Source: Nocardioides sp. SYSU D00038 (GTDB lineage: Bacteria > Actinomycetota > Actinomycetes > Propionibacteriales > Nocardioidaceae). From it: a stretch of 64,000 bases of DNA. The notes under the pieces were generated by a model. That model saw only the letters and a list, made by a program, of their open reading frames with translations, did not search any database and was not told where the DNA came from. The position numbers and the translations under genes were made by a program. The stretch lies in the NCBI RefSeq assembly GCF_016924665.1, contig NZ_JAFFJT010000007.1, positions 1 to 64,000 of the forward strand, in the 5' to 3' direction. This document shows positions 42,950-51,370 of the stretch, piece after piece; position 1 is the stretch's first letter; the number at the start of each line of letters is the position of its first letter.

Positions 42950-43993
42950 GTGCCCCGTCCACCGCACCGTCCACCGCACCGTCCACCGCACCGTCCCACC
43001 GCGCCACCCCGCGCCCTGCGCCTCGCCGCGATCGCCCTCGGGCTGCTCGTCCTGGCCGGGTGCGGGGAGGAGGAGCCGCTCGACCCCAACGGCGGAGCCG
43101 ACCCCGAGGGCTACCCGGTGACCGTCTCCAACTGCGGGGCCCGGGTCACCTTCGCCGCCGCCCCCGAGCGGGTCGTGCTGCTCAAGAGCGCCGCGGTGCC
43201 GTTCCTCCACGCGCTCGGCGTGATGGACCGGGTGACCGCCCGCGCCGGGCAGTACCCCGATGACTACTACGACCGCGAGACGCTCGCCGAGCTCGAGGCG
43301 GTGCCGCTGCTCACCGACAAGACCGACACCAGCGGCCACCTGCAGATCTCCCAGGAGGTGGTGATCGGCCAGGAGCCCGACCTGGTGCTGGGCGAGGTCG
43401 ACAACCTCTCCCGCGAGGCCCTGGCAGCGGTGGGCATCCCGCTGCTCGAGGAGCCGGCGCTCTGCGCCGAGGGCGGGGCCGAGCCCGGCTTCGACGACGT
43501 GTGGGAGCAGATGGAGCTCTACGGCGAGGTCTTCGACCGCGAGGCCGAGGCCGCCTCGGCCGTCGCCGACCTCGAGGAGCGGCTGGCCGAGGTCCAGGAG
43601 CGGGTCGGGGAGCCGTCGGGGCGGACCGCGGCGGTGCTCTACCCCACCGTCGGCGGCGGGACGACGTACGCCTACGGCACCGCCAGCATGGCGCACCCCC
43701 AGCTCGAGGCGGCCGGCCTCGAGAACGTGTTCGCCGACAGCGACGAGCGGGTCTTCGAGGTCACCCTCGAGGAGCTGCTGGGCCGCGACCCGGACGTGCT
43801 CGTCCTGCTGCACAGCGACGGCGACCCGCGCGAGGTCGAGGCGGCGCTCGAGGCGCTGCCCGGCTCGGAGCAGCTCACGGCCGTGCGCAACGGCGACGTG
43901 ATGACCCAGCTGTTCAACTTCACCGAGCCGCCCACCCCGCTCTCGATCGACGGGCTCGAGCGGATCGTCGAGCGGTTCGGGGCGGGCTCGTGA
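42950..43993 (+). CDS. FecB/BtuF-type substrate-binding lipoprotein
   Basis: A 347-residue lipoprotein with lipobox LAGC at Cys38. A type III periplasmic-binding fold follows: PERVVLLKSAAVPFLHALG, QEPDLVLGEVDNLS and the long connecting helix near residues 185-215. The N-terminus before the signal sequence has three repeats of PPHR from a tandem 12-bp unit. The GTG start follows GGAGG. The ligand cannot be read from sequence; related proteins bind ferric siderophores or corrinoids. Confidence 0.9.
   Translation: MPRPPHRPPHRPPHRPTAPPRALRLAAIALGLLVLAGCGEEEPLDPNGGADPEGYPVTVSNCGARVTFAAAPERVVLLKSAAVPFLHALGVMDRVTARAGQYPDDYYDRETLAELEAVPLLTDKTDTSGHLQISQEVVIGQEPDLVLGEVDNLSREALAAVGIPLLEEPALCAEGGAEPGFDDVWEQMELYGEVFDREAEAASAVADLEERLAEVQERVGEPSGRTAAVLYPTVGGGTTYAYGTASMAHPQLEAAGLENVFADSDERVFEVTLEELLGRDPDVLVLLHSDGDPREVEAALEALPGSEQLTAVRNGDVMTQLFNFTEPPTPLSIDGLERIVERFGAGS
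42959..42994 (+). repeat. Three tandem 12-bp repeats near a start codon
   Basis: The unit CCACCGCACCGT occurs three times exactly, encoding PPHR repeats ahead of the lipoprotein signal. As at 2799-2834, changes in unit number alter an N-terminus by four residues without frameshift. Confidence 0.85.
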
Positions 43994-44781
43994 TCACCGC
44001 GCGCGGGCTGAGCTGGAGCTACAGCGACGGACCGGTCGTCGACGGCGTCAGCGTGACCGCCCGACCCGGGCGGGTGCTGGGGCTGGTCGGGCCCAACGGC
44101 AGCGGCAAGACCACGCTGCTGCGGATGCTGTACGGCGCGCTGCGGGACCCGGCCGGGGAGGTGCTCGTCGACGGCGACGCGCTGCCCGGGCTGGCCCCCC
44201 GCGTCGCCGCCCGCCGGCTCGCGGTCGTGGTGCAGGAGACGGGCGGCGAGTCGTCGCTGCCCGTCGCGGAGATGGTGCTGCTCGGCCGGGTGCCGCACCT
44301 CACGACGTTCCAGCGCACCGGCGCCCGCGACCGCGAGGTGGCGGCGTCGGCGCTCGCCAGGGTCGGCGCCGACCACCTCGGCGACCGCGCCTTCGCCGGC
44401 CTGTCCGGGGGCGAGCGGCAGCGGGTGCTCATCGCCCGGGCGCTCGCGCAGGAGGCGACCCACCTGCTCCTCGACGAGCCGACCAACCACCTCGACGTCC
44501 GCTACCAGCACGAGGTGCTGCAGGTCGTGAACCAGCTGGAGACCTGCTCGGTGGTGGTGCTCCACGACCTCAACCTCGCCGCCCGCTACTGCGACGACCT
44601 GGTGGTGCTCGACCGGGGCCGCGTCGCCGCCTCCGGCACCGTCGACGAGGTGCTGCGACCCGAGCTCCTCGAGCCCGTCTACGGCATCGGGATCCAGCGT
44701 CTCGACGTCGAGGGCGACATCCACCTGCTGTTCCGTCCGCGGCCGCTGCCGGTCGCGCCGTCCCGGAGGAGGTCCGCGTGA
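43990..44781 (+). CDS. FecE-type ABC importer ATPase
   Basis: A 263-residue ATPase. Walker A is GPNGSGKTT at residues 34-42, the signature LSGGERQRV near 138, and Walker B LLLDEPTNHLD near 158, with the switch His in VLHDLNLAARYCD. It matches the FepC/BtuD class. The GTG start overlaps the stop of the binding-protein gene, and its stop overlaps the methyltransferase start (GTGA), so the four genes form one coupled operon. Confidence 0.93.
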   Translation: MITARGLSWSYSDGPVVDGVSVTARPGRVLGLVGPNGSGKTTLLRMLYGALRDPAGEVLVDGDALPGLAPRVAARRLAVVVQETGGESSLPVAEMVLLGRVPHLTTFQRTGARDREVAASALARVGADHLGDRAFAGLSGGERQRVLIARALAQEATHLLLDEPTNHLDVRYQHEVLQVVNQLETCSVVVLHDLNLAARYCDDLVVLDRGRVAASGTVDEVLRPELLEPVYGIGIQRLDVEGDIHLLFRPRPLPVAPSRRRSA

Positions 44782-45509
44782 GCGACCAGGCTGCCGTCGT
44801 GCAGGAGCGCATCAACGACTACTGGAGCGGCCGCGCGCCGTCCTACGACGCCGCCCAGCACCGGGCCGAGCGGAAGGCCGACGACGACCGGGCCTGGGCC
44901 GAGGTCTGGTCGGGGGCGCTCGGGCCGGCGCCGCTCGACGTCCTCGACGTCGGCACCGGCAGCGGGCAGGTCGCCTGCACGCTGGCCCGGCTCGGCCACC
45001 GGGTCACCGGCACCGACCTGGCGACCGGGATGCTGGCCCGCGCCCGGGCCCGGGCGGCCGAGCTGCCCCACCCCCCGACGATCCTGGTGGGTGACGCGGT
45101 GGCGCCCGACTTCCCCGACGGCTCGTTCGACGCCGTCACCGCGCGCTACCTGATGTGGACGCTGCGCCGGCCCGAGGTCGCGCTCGCCGCGTGGCGGCGG
45201 GTGCTGCGCCCGGGCGGCCTGGTGGCGGTGGTCGACAGCACCTGGTTCCCCCACGGGTTCGACGACGGTCCGACCCACGGCGAGGGCGACGACTTCGTGA
45301 CGGCGTACGACGAGCAGGTGCGGGCCGCCCTGCCGCTGGCGCTGGCCGACTCCATCGACGACACCGCAGCGCTGCTCCGCGCCACCGGGCTGACCGACGT
45401 CACCGTGACGCCGCTGGAGTCGATCCTCGAGCTCGACCGGCGCCACGGCGCCGCACCGGGCCACGAGGTCCAGCTGCAGTGGCTGGTGACCGGGCGGGCG
45501 CCCGCCTGA
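44778..45509 (+). CDS. Class I SAM-dependent methyltransferase
   Basis: A 243-residue methyltransferase. Motif I is VLDVGTGSGQVACTLARLGH (near residue 55), the acidic residue that binds SAM is in VTGTDLATGML, and motif IV-like text is FDAVTARYLMWTLRRPE. It is fused to the Fec-type operon by a 4-base overlap with the ATPase gene. That close link suggests it modifies the imported ligand, a metallophore, or an intermediate released from it. The substrate is unknown. Confidence 0.85.
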   Translation: MSDQAAVVQERINDYWSGRAPSYDAAQHRAERKADDDRAWAEVWSGALGPAPLDVLDVGTGSGQVACTLARLGHRVTGTDLATGMLARARARAAELPHPPTILVGDAVAPDFPDGSFDAVTARYLMWTLRRPEVALAAWRRVLRPGGLVAVVDSTWFPHGFDDGPTHGEGDDFVTAYDEQVRAALPLALADSIDDTAALLRATGLTDVTVTPLESILELDRRHGAAPGHEVQLQWLVTGRAPA

Positions 45510-45517
45510 CCCGGCGC

Positions 45518-46063
45518 TCAGGGATCGACCGCGCGCGCGATCGCCGCGCGCACGGTCGACTCCGGCATCGGCTCGAGCGCCAGCACCCGGTGCATCACCA
45601 GGCCCTCGACCAGCGCGTCGACGCCGCGCGCGGTGATGGGGTCGACCACGCGCTCCAGCACCGAGCGGCTGGCCGCCATCCAGCGCTCGGTCACCGCCCG
45701 GAGCGCCGGTCGGCGCAGGGCGGCGAGGTAGAGCTCGTAGGCCACCGCCCAGTCGTCGGCGTCGGCCCCGGCGTCGCCGCACACCAGGGCGGTCAGCGCG
45801 TCGACCAGGCCGGGCCGGTCGACGACCCCCTCGACGTGCGCGGCGTAGGAGCGCCACATCCGGTCGGCGTGCCACTCGAACGCTTGGCGGCACAGGTCCT
45901 CGAGGCTCTCGAAGTGGTAGGTCACCGACCCCAGCGGCACGTCGGCCGCCGCCGCGACCCTGCGGTGGGTGGTGCCGACCAGCCCATGCTGGGCGATCAC
46001 GCCCACGGCCGCCTCGACGATCCGCTGCTTGCGCTGCGGGTCGTGACGGCGGGCGGGGGTCAC
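45518..46063 (-). CDS. TetR/AcrR family transcriptional regulator
   Basis: A 181-residue TetR protein with HTH residues about 13-58 (IVEAAVGVIAQHGLVGTTHR, then ADVPLGSVTYHFES). The C-terminal domain contains a QacR/BetI-type helix set. Its GTG start overlaps the stop of the acetyltransferase gene (GTGA), so the two are coupled. A near-palindrome before the acetyltransferase gene is a likely site for it. Confidence 0.88.
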   Translation of the reverse strand: MTPARRHDPQRKQRIVEAAVGVIAQHGLVGTTHRRVAAAADVPLGSVTYHFESLEDLCRQAFEWHADRMWRSYAAHVEGVVDRPGLVDALTALVCGDAGADADDWAVAYELYLAALRRPALRAVTERWMAASRSVLERVVDPITARGVDALVEGLVMHRVLALEPMPESTVRAAIARAVDP

Positions 46064-46620
46064 AGCTCCCGCACCACCCGGGCCGGCGAGCCGACCGCGA
46101 CCACGCCGGCGGGCAGGTCGCGGGTGACCACCGACCCGGCCCCCACCACGGTGTCGGCGCCGATCGTGACGCCGGGGCAGACGATCACGCCGCCGCCCAG
46201 CCAGACGTTGTCACCGATCACGATCGGCTCGGCCGACTCCCACTTGTCGCGCCGCGGCCCCGGCTCGAGGGGGTGGGTGGCGGTGAGCAGCTGGACGTTC
46301 GGGCCGATCTGCACGTCGTCGCCCAGGGTCACGGTCGCGACGTCGAGCACGACCAGCCCGAAGTTCGCGAAGCACCCGCTCCCGATCGTGGTCTGGCTGC
46401 CGTAGTCGCAGCGGAACGGCGGCCGGATCTCGCTGCCCTCGCCGAAGCCGCCCAGCAGCTCGGTGAACAGCTCGCGCAGCCCGTCGGCGTCGGTGGGGTC
46501 GGCGGTGTTGATCCGGTGGGTCAGGCCCTGGGCGCGCGCGATCGCGGCGGCGATCTCGGGGTCGTCCGCGACGTACTGCTCACCGGCCAGCATGCGCTGC
46601 ATCATCGACTTCTCGCTCAT
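46060..46620 (-). CDS. Maltose O-acetyltransferase-like enzyme
   Basis: A 186-residue hexapeptide acetyltransferase of the Maa/NodL group. It has an N-terminal maltose acetyltransferase domain (MMQRMLAGEQYVADDPEI), the active-site text LLTATHPLEP, and beta-helix repeats (IGDNVWLGGGVIVCPGVTIG). It transfers acetyl from acetyl-CoA to a sugar or a related acceptor. The ATG at 46620 abuts a near-palindrome that may be the operator of the coupled TetR gene. Confidence 0.9.
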   Translation of the reverse strand: MSEKSMMQRMLAGEQYVADDPEIAAAIARAQGLTHRINTADPTDADGLRELFTELLGGFGEGSEIRPPFRCDYGSQTTIGSGCFANFGLVVLDVATVTLGDDVQIGPNVQLLTATHPLEPGPRRDKWESAEPIVIGDNVWLGGGVIVCPGVTIGADTVVGAGSVVTRDLPAGVVAVGSPARVVREL

Positions 46621-46636
46621 GCGTACAAATGTACAC
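46621..46636. promoter_or_regulatory. GTACAAATGTAC near-palindrome
   Basis: GCGTACAAATGTACAC, with six of eight base pairs symmetrical, lies directly before the acetyltransferase ATG. It is AT-rich compared with its surroundings and is a likely operator for the TetR protein encoded in the same transcript. Confidence 0.5.
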
Positions 46637-46648
46637 ATCCGCCGCGGG

Positions 46649-47947
46649 CTAGTCCTCCTCGGTGCGGTCGCCCCCGGTCGCGGTGACCCGCAGCGTCTCG
46701 ATCCGCCGGCCGCGCATCGCGACGACCTCGATCCGGGCGTCCCCCACCGCGACCGCGTCGCCGACCTCCGGCACCCGCCCGATCCGGGCGATGAGGTAGC
46801 CGCCGACGGTCTCGTAGTCGCCGTCGGCCAGCTCGACACCGGTCTCCTCGGCGAAGTCCTCGATGGTCAGGCCGCCCGCGACCAGCCGGCCGCCGTCGGT
46901 GTCGAGCGCGGCGACCGTCGCGTCGTCGTACTCGTCGCGGATGTCGCCGACGACCTCCTCGACCAGGTCCTCCAGCGTGACGATGCCGTCGGTGCCGCCG
47001 TACTCGTCGACGACGACGGCCAGGTGCACCCCGGCCTCGCGCATCGTGGAGACGGTCGGCAGCACCAGGTTGGTGCCGGGGAGCACCAGCACCTCGCGCT
47101 GCACGTCGGCCACGGTGCGCGGGTCGTCGTCGGCGACGCGCAGCAGGTCGCGCACGTGGAGGAAGCCGGTGACGTCGTCGAAGCTCTCGCCGATGACGGG
47201 GTAGCGCGAGTACTGCTGTCCGCCCACCCAGTCGGCCGCCTCGGCCAGCGGCGTCCCGCCCTTGACGAAGGCCACGTCGCCGCGGGGGCGCATCACCTCC
47301 TTGAGGGTGCTGGTGGTGGCCGAGAAGACGTCGCCCAGGATGCGGCGCTCGTCGTCGCCCAGCCCCTCGTGGCTGGTGACGATGTCGCGCAGCTCCTCGT
47401 CGCTCACCGCGTCGTTGGTGGCGTGCGGGTCACCACCGAGCAGCCGCACCAGGGCGTTGGTCGACACCGACAGCAGCCAGATCACCGGCCGCATCAGGGT
47501 GGCGAACCGGTCGAGCACCGGCCCGGTCAGCACTGCCACCTGCTCGGACCGCTGCAGCGCCAAGCGCTTCGGCACCAGCTCGCCCAGCACCAGCGAGAGG
47601 TAGGCGATGAGCAGCGTCATCACCACCAGCGCCACCGTGTCGGCCGCGTCGTCGCCCAGCCCGACGTCGACGAGGTACGGCGCCACGTCGGGCGCGAGCG
47701 TCGAGCCGCCGTACGCCGCGGAGAAGAACCCCGCCACCGTCACGCCGATCTGGACGGCGGCCAGGAACCGGTTGGGGTCCCGCGCGATGCCCGCGACCCG
47801 CGCTCCCCGACCCCCGCGCCGCTCCAGCTGCCGGACCTGGCTCTCGCGCAGCGACACCAGCGCCAGCTCGGTCGCCGCGAAGACGCCGCCGACGAGGACG
47901 AAGACCACGACCAGGCCGAGGTTGACGAAGGTCTGCGTGTCGATCAC
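46649..47947 (-). CDS. CNNM/CorC-family membrane protein with CBS pair
   Basis: A 432-residue protein. The N-terminal CNNM (DUF21) domain has three to four spans (FVNLGLVVVFVLVGGVFAAT; FLAAVQIGVTVAGFFSAAYG). Two CBS domains follow (VMRPRGDVAFV; RYPVIGESFDDVTGFLHVRD), then a CorC_HlyC domain (GGRLVAGGLTIEDFAEETGV). Members are linked to Mg or Co efflux or divalent-cation balance; the older name haemolysin is not supported. The GTG start follows GAGGGGG. Confidence 0.92.
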   Translation of the reverse strand: MIDTQTFVNLGLVVVFVLVGGVFAATELALVSLRESQVRQLERRGGRGARVAGIARDPNRFLAAVQIGVTVAGFFSAAYGGSTLAPDVAPYLVDVGLGDDAADTVALVVMTLLIAYLSLVLGELVPKRLALQRSEQVAVLTGPVLDRFATLMRPVIWLLSVSTNALVRLLGGDPHATNDAVSDEELRDIVTSHEGLGDDERRILGDVFSATTSTLKEVMRPRGDVAFVKGGTPLAEAADWVGGQQYSRYPVIGESFDDVTGFLHVRDLLRVADDDPRTVADVQREVLVLPGTNLVLPTVSTMREAGVHLAVVVDEYGGTDGIVTLEDLVEEVVGDIRDEYDDATVAALDTDGGRLVAGGLTIEDFAEETGVELADGDYETVGGYLIARIGRVPEVGDAVAVGDARIEVVAMRGRRIETLRVTATGGDRTEED

Positions 47948-48037
47948 CGTTCACCCCCTCCCGACGGGAGTGAACGGGAGGGACATCGGGGGTCGTCCAT
48001 GCCGGTCAGTCTAGGGGTCGACGACCTCGCGGGCCCG

Positions 48038-48060
48038 CCCCGGGCAGGAGCAGCCCGGGG
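48038..48060. terminator. Stem-loop downstream of hydrolase gene
   Basis: CCCCGGGC-AGGAGCA-GCCCGGGG has perfect 8-base arms. It lies 10 bases beyond the stop of the minus-strand hydrolase gene. Confidence 0.65.
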
Positions 48061-48069
48061 TGTCCGTGG

Positions 48070-49041
48070 TCATGCGCTCAGGGGTCCTTCCGCGTCCTCG
48101 CCCCGCCAGCCGGTCGCCCCGGTCGCGACGGTCGAGAGGGTGCGCCCCGCGGGTCGACCGGTGCCCGCGACGAACCGGTGCAGGAGGCCGGCGACGACGT
48201 CCGGCGCCTCCAGGTGCGGGGAGTGGCCGACGTCGTCGAGGACCTCCGTCCGCCACCGCGGTCGGAGGTCGCGGAGTGCCTGCCCGCCGTCGGTGGGCAC
48301 GACGCGGTCGCCGGCACCGTGCACGACGAGAGCGTCGCCCGGCGCGGCCAGGAGGGCCCGGCGGTACGCCGTACCTCGCGCGACGAGCAGGCCCACCGAG
48401 CGTGCCGCCTCGACGAACGTCGCCACCGGGTCCTCGCCGGCCGCCATCGCCGCCTCGAGCTCCTCGACCCGCGCGGCGGCGATCTCGGCGAGACCCTCGA
48501 CCGAACCGCAGGTCAGCCGCAGCCCCGCCTCGACGTGCTCCACGAGCCCGGTTCGCCGCAGCCGGAGCCGCAATGCGTGCCGGCCCGCGGGTGGGAACAG
48601 GCAGAGCGCGATGTGGGGCAGCAGCGACACGGGCAACCGCGCCACCCCCACGCGCGGCAGCGGCGGGGCCAGCAGCACCAGGCGCTCCACGGCCCCGGGG
48701 CTCGTCGCGGCCGCCAGCACCGACGCCGCCGCACCCATCGAGTGTCCCACCAGCGTCACCGGCGGGAGTCGGAGCTCGTCGAGCACCCGGGCCAGCGTGG
48801 TGGCCGCGTCACCCACCGCCGCCGACCGGCCCGCGGACGGCGACCGCCCGTGTCCAGGCAGGTCGATGGCCAGGACCCGGTAGCGGTCGGACAGCTCGCG
48901 CGCCATCGACCGCCAAGCCACGTGACTTCCGGCGAGGCCGTGCACGCACACGAGCGCCGGCGCGTCCCGCGGGCCGCCGAGATCGGCTACGTGCACGGGA
49001 CCGTCGACGTCGACGAAGGTGGAGGGAGCGGGGGCCGACAT
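48070..49041 (-). CDS. Alpha/beta hydrolase
   Basis: A 323-residue alpha/beta hydrolase fold protein. VCVHGLAGSHVAWRSMAREL includes the oxyanion HG, the nucleophile elbow is GHSMG (near residue 98), an Asp is in VVHGAGDRVVPTD, and the His is in DVGHSPHLEAPD. The reaction is not known from sequence. The 40-residue tail after the last core strand is Gly/Arg/Thr-rich. Confidence 0.85.
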   Translation of the reverse strand: MSAPAPSTFVDVDGPVHVADLGGPRDAPALVCVHGLAGSHVAWRSMARELSDRYRVLAIDLPGHGRSPSAGRSAAVGDAATTLARVLDELRLPPVTLVGHSMGAAASVLAAATSPGAVERLVLLAPPLPRVGVARLPVSLLPHIALCLFPPAGRHALRLRLRRTGLVEHVEAGLRLTCGSVEGLAEIAAARVEELEAAMAAGEDPVATFVEAARSVGLLVARGTAYRRALLAAPGDALVVHGAGDRVVPTDGGQALRDLRPRWRTEVLDDVGHSPHLEAPDVVAGLLHRFVAGTGRPAGRTLSTVATGATGWRGEDAEGPLSA

Positions 49042-49287
49042 GCCTGTCTCGATTCAATTGGGGAGTCGGCCGTTGCTGAGCCGTTCCTTGCGTTACCCGG
49101 CAGTCCGGACCGCAACCGCCGTCGGACGCGCAGGGGCCTCCGCAGATCCGCCCGATGAGGTGCGTCGGGTGGTAGTTGGCCGCCGGCACCCTCGGGAACT
49201 CCCACCGCACCGACCTTCCCGGGCCGCCTCGCCCACACCCCTGCCGCCGTCATGACGAACGCCAACGGGCCGCGTGAGCCTGCCGGG

Positions 49288-49626
49288 TCAGCCCGTGAAG
49301 ATGCAGGTCGGTTCGTCGTCGTACTCGGCCAGCAGTCGCTCGATCGGCTGGTTCGGCTCGAGGTCGTCGTAGAGATGGGCCCGGGAGTTGCGATCGAACC
49401 AGCACAGGGTCCAACCCGCGGCCTGCTTGTCGTACTTCATCCGGGCCTGCGGGCTGTCGGTCCACTCCGAGCCCAGCTCCGCATCCCACGGGGGCCGCTG
49501 CTCGACGATGGTCACCGTGCGTCCGCGGACTCGGTGCCTCACCCGCACCTGGTCCCGCAGCTCCGGCGGGACCTGCTGCTCGCAGAAGCGATGGATACGC
49601 GCGAGATCGCTCTCGGGGACAGCCAT
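49288..49626 (-). CDS. DUF3024 family protein
   Basis: A 112-residue protein of DUF3024, a small actinobacterial family. Diagnostic text is RHRVRGRTVTIVEQRPPWDA, the aromatic stretch GWTLCWFDRNSRAHLYDDLE and the end DDEPTCIFTG. The function is unknown. The ATG at 49626 has only a weak ribosome-binding site. It begins 35 bases after the remnant of the old ychF 3' end, so it was probably the original downstream neighbour of ychF. Confidence 0.85.
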   Translation of the reverse strand: MAVPESDLARIHRFCEQQVPPELRDQVRVRHRVRGRTVTIVEQRPPWDAELGSEWTDSPQARMKYDKQAAGWTLCWFDRNSRAHLYDDLEPNQPIERLLAEYDDEPTCIFTG

Positions 49627-49662
49627 GGACCCAGTTGCCGACGAGCCCTTCGTCCGGCGCAC

Positions 49663-49692
49663 GTCACACGTTGAAGCGGAACTCCACCACGT
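49663..49692 (-). pseudogene. Displaced original 3' end of ychF
   Basis: Read on the minus strand these bases encode VVEFRFNV and a TGA stop, the usual ending of actinobacterial YchF. The intact ychF gene now ends differently 0.5 kb upstream. The 22 bases 49671-49692 are identical to 50188-50209 inside ychF. It is a remnant left when the intervening DNA was inserted. Confidence 0.8.
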
Positions 49693-50209
49693 GGCACTCC
49701 GCGCCTAGGTGAGCCTCGCCAGTGCCTTCGTCGCGGCAGCCGCAATCTCTTTCTGAGACGAAGTTCGGCGGCTCAGCAACTCGACCGCCTGCGCGGCGGC
49801 TTCAATGGCAGCGTCCTCTGGCATCGAGTTCCCAAGTCCCGCGACTAGATCTTCCGCCCTCACCTCCACACCGGTGCCCCAAGTCGTGAAATGCCTAAGT
49901 CCCTCGATGGCAGCGTTTCTGACCAGCGACTCCTTGCTCGCAAAGTCCGCGATCAAGTGAAGGGTGGCGACCTGCTCACCGACGCCCACCCCGTCGCGAC
50001 CGTCCACCGGGCGACCATGAGCCGTCGCGAAAAGGTTGAGGAACTGCTTAGAGGTCTCCAACCTTCGCCGGAGGCCCAAGTCGCGAAACCCCAGGAACGC
50101 GGTCAGCACGGCGGCGACTGACGGCACCGCAGCGACGACTAGCGCCTGCCAGAAGGCCACGACTACTTGCTCCCGCCAGAGGTTGTATTGAAGCGGAACT
50201 CCACCACGT
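49671..50209. mobile_element. Insert at ychF 3' end bounded by 22-bp repeats
   Basis: Positions 49671-49692 and 50188-50209 are the same 22-bp sequence (minus strand ACGTGGTGGAGTTCCGCTTC and AA). The roughly 500 bases between them have lower GC than their surroundings and hold one gene. The layout resembles site-specific integration into the 3' end of a conserved gene, where the target is rebuilt and the old end is displaced. No integrase is in the insert, so it may be a deleted remnant or a non-autonomous unit. Confidence 0.7.
49705..50160 (-). CDS. Hypothetical membrane-anchored protein on the insert
   Basis: A 151-residue protein of no known family. It has one N-terminal membrane span (FWQALVVAAVPSVAAVLTAF) and a helical soluble part with HEAT-like features (DAAIEAAAQAVELLSRRTSS). 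The base composition and codon use are less GC-biased than in its neighbours. The GTG at 50160 is 5 bases after the ychF stop. The frame stays open upstream into the repeat (LQYNLWREQVV), so the gene may once have been longer. Confidence 0.6.
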   Translation of the reverse strand: MAFWQALVVAAVPSVAAVLTAFLGFRDLGLRRRLETSKQFLNLFATAHGRPVDGRDGVGVGEQVATLHLIADFASKESLVRNAAIEGLRHFTTWGTGVEVRAEDLVAGLGNSMPEDAAIEAAAQAVELLSRRTSSQKEIAAAATKALARLT

Positions 50210-51257
50210 CGCCGTCGGCCATGACGTAGTCCTTGCCCTCCATCCGGACCTTGCCGGACTCCTTGGCCTTCAGCATCGAGCCGGCCTCGACCAGGTCGTC
50301 GAAGGAGACGACCTCGGCCTTGATGAAGCCGCGCTGGAAGTCGGTGTGGATCACGCCGGCGGCCTCCGGGGCGGTAGCGCCCTTGCGGATCGTCCAGGCC
50401 CGGGTCTCCTTGGGACCGGCGGTGAGGTAGGTCTGCAGACCGAGGGTGTCGAAGCCGACGCGGGCCAGCACCTCCAGCCCGGGCTCCTCGACGCCCATCT
50501 CGGCGAGCATCTCGCGGGCCTCGTCGTCGTCGCCGAGCTCGACCAGCTCGGCCTCGAACTTCGCGTCCAGGAAGATCGCCTCGGACGGCGCCACCAGCGC
50601 GCGCATCCGGTCCTTGAGCTCCTCGTCGGCGAGCTCGTCGGCGTCGCAGTTGAAGACGTAGATGAACGGCTTCGCGGTCAGCAGCGACAGCTCCCGGATC
50701 AGCTCGCGGTCGACCGAGGTCGAGATGATCGGCGTGCCGGCCTCGAGGTGCCCCAGCGCCTCCTGGGCGGCGGCCAGGTTGGCGGCGAGCTCCTTCTTGC
50801 CCCGCGCCTCCTTCTCCAGCCGCGGGATCGCCTTCTCGACGGTCTGCAGGTCGGCCAGGATCAGCTCGGTCTGGATCGTGGAGATGTCGTTGCCGGGGTT
50901 GACCTCGCCGTCGACGTGGGTGACGTCCTCGTCGCGGAAGACCCGGGTCACCTGGCAGATCGCGGCCGACTCCCGGATGTGGGCCAGGAACTTGTTGCCC
51001 AGCCCCTCCCCCTCGGACGCGCCGCGGACGATGCCGGCGATGTCGACGAACTCCACCGTCGCCGGCAGCACCTTCGCCGAGCCGAAGATCTCCGCCAGCA
51101 CCGCCAGCCGGTCGTCGGGCACCCCCACCACGCCGACGTTGGGCTCGATCGTCGCGAACGGGTAGTTCGCCGCGAGCACGTCGTTCTTGGTCAGCGCGTT
51201 GAAGAGGGTGGACTTGCCGGCGTTGGGCAGTCCGACGATGCCGATGGTGAGAGCCAC
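50163..51257 (-). CDS. ychF: Redox-regulated ATPase/GTPase YchF
   Basis: A 364-residue Obg-family P-loop protein that hydrolyses ATP and binds ribosomes. G1 is GLPNAGKST (residues 9-17), followed by IAGIVRGASEGEGLGN, then the TGS domain at the C-terminus. Its normal end (VVEFRFNV) is replaced by VVEFRFNTTSGGSK, because foreign DNA entered the last codons. The new tail is only six residues longer, so activity is probably kept. The start is GTG at 51257. Confidence 0.95.
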   Translation of the reverse strand: MALTIGIVGLPNAGKSTLFNALTKNDVLAANYPFATIEPNVGVVGVPDDRLAVLAEIFGSAKVLPATVEFVDIAGIVRGASEGEGLGNKFLAHIRESAAICQVTRVFRDEDVTHVDGEVNPGNDISTIQTELILADLQTVEKAIPRLEKEARGKKELAANLAAAQEALGHLEAGTPIISTSVDRELIRELSLLTAKPFIYVFNCDADELADEELKDRMRALVAPSEAIFLDAKFEAELVELGDDDEAREMLAEMGVEEPGLEVLARVGFDTLGLQTYLTAGPKETRAWTIRKGATAPEAAGVIHTDFQRGFIKAEVVSFDDLVEAGSMLKAKESGKVRMEGKDYVMADGDVVEFRFNTTSGGSK

Positions 51258-51370
51258 GGGCGGCGAGTCTACGGGCGTACGCCGGGGCGACCCGAATCAC
51301 CGCGCACGCACACCCGTGCCCCCGCTGCCGGTCTCGTGGTGCTGGGGCGGCGGGGTGTGGGGCGGGGTGG

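Noticed and set aside
48809..49210. Short minus-strand frame starting MRWEFPRVPAANYHPTHLIG between DUF3024 and the hydrolase
   Set aside because: The first 50 residues look less biased and hold a few Cys, but there is no ribosome-binding site and it overlaps the hydrolase start region in another frame. A small gene cannot be excluded, but it is not supported.
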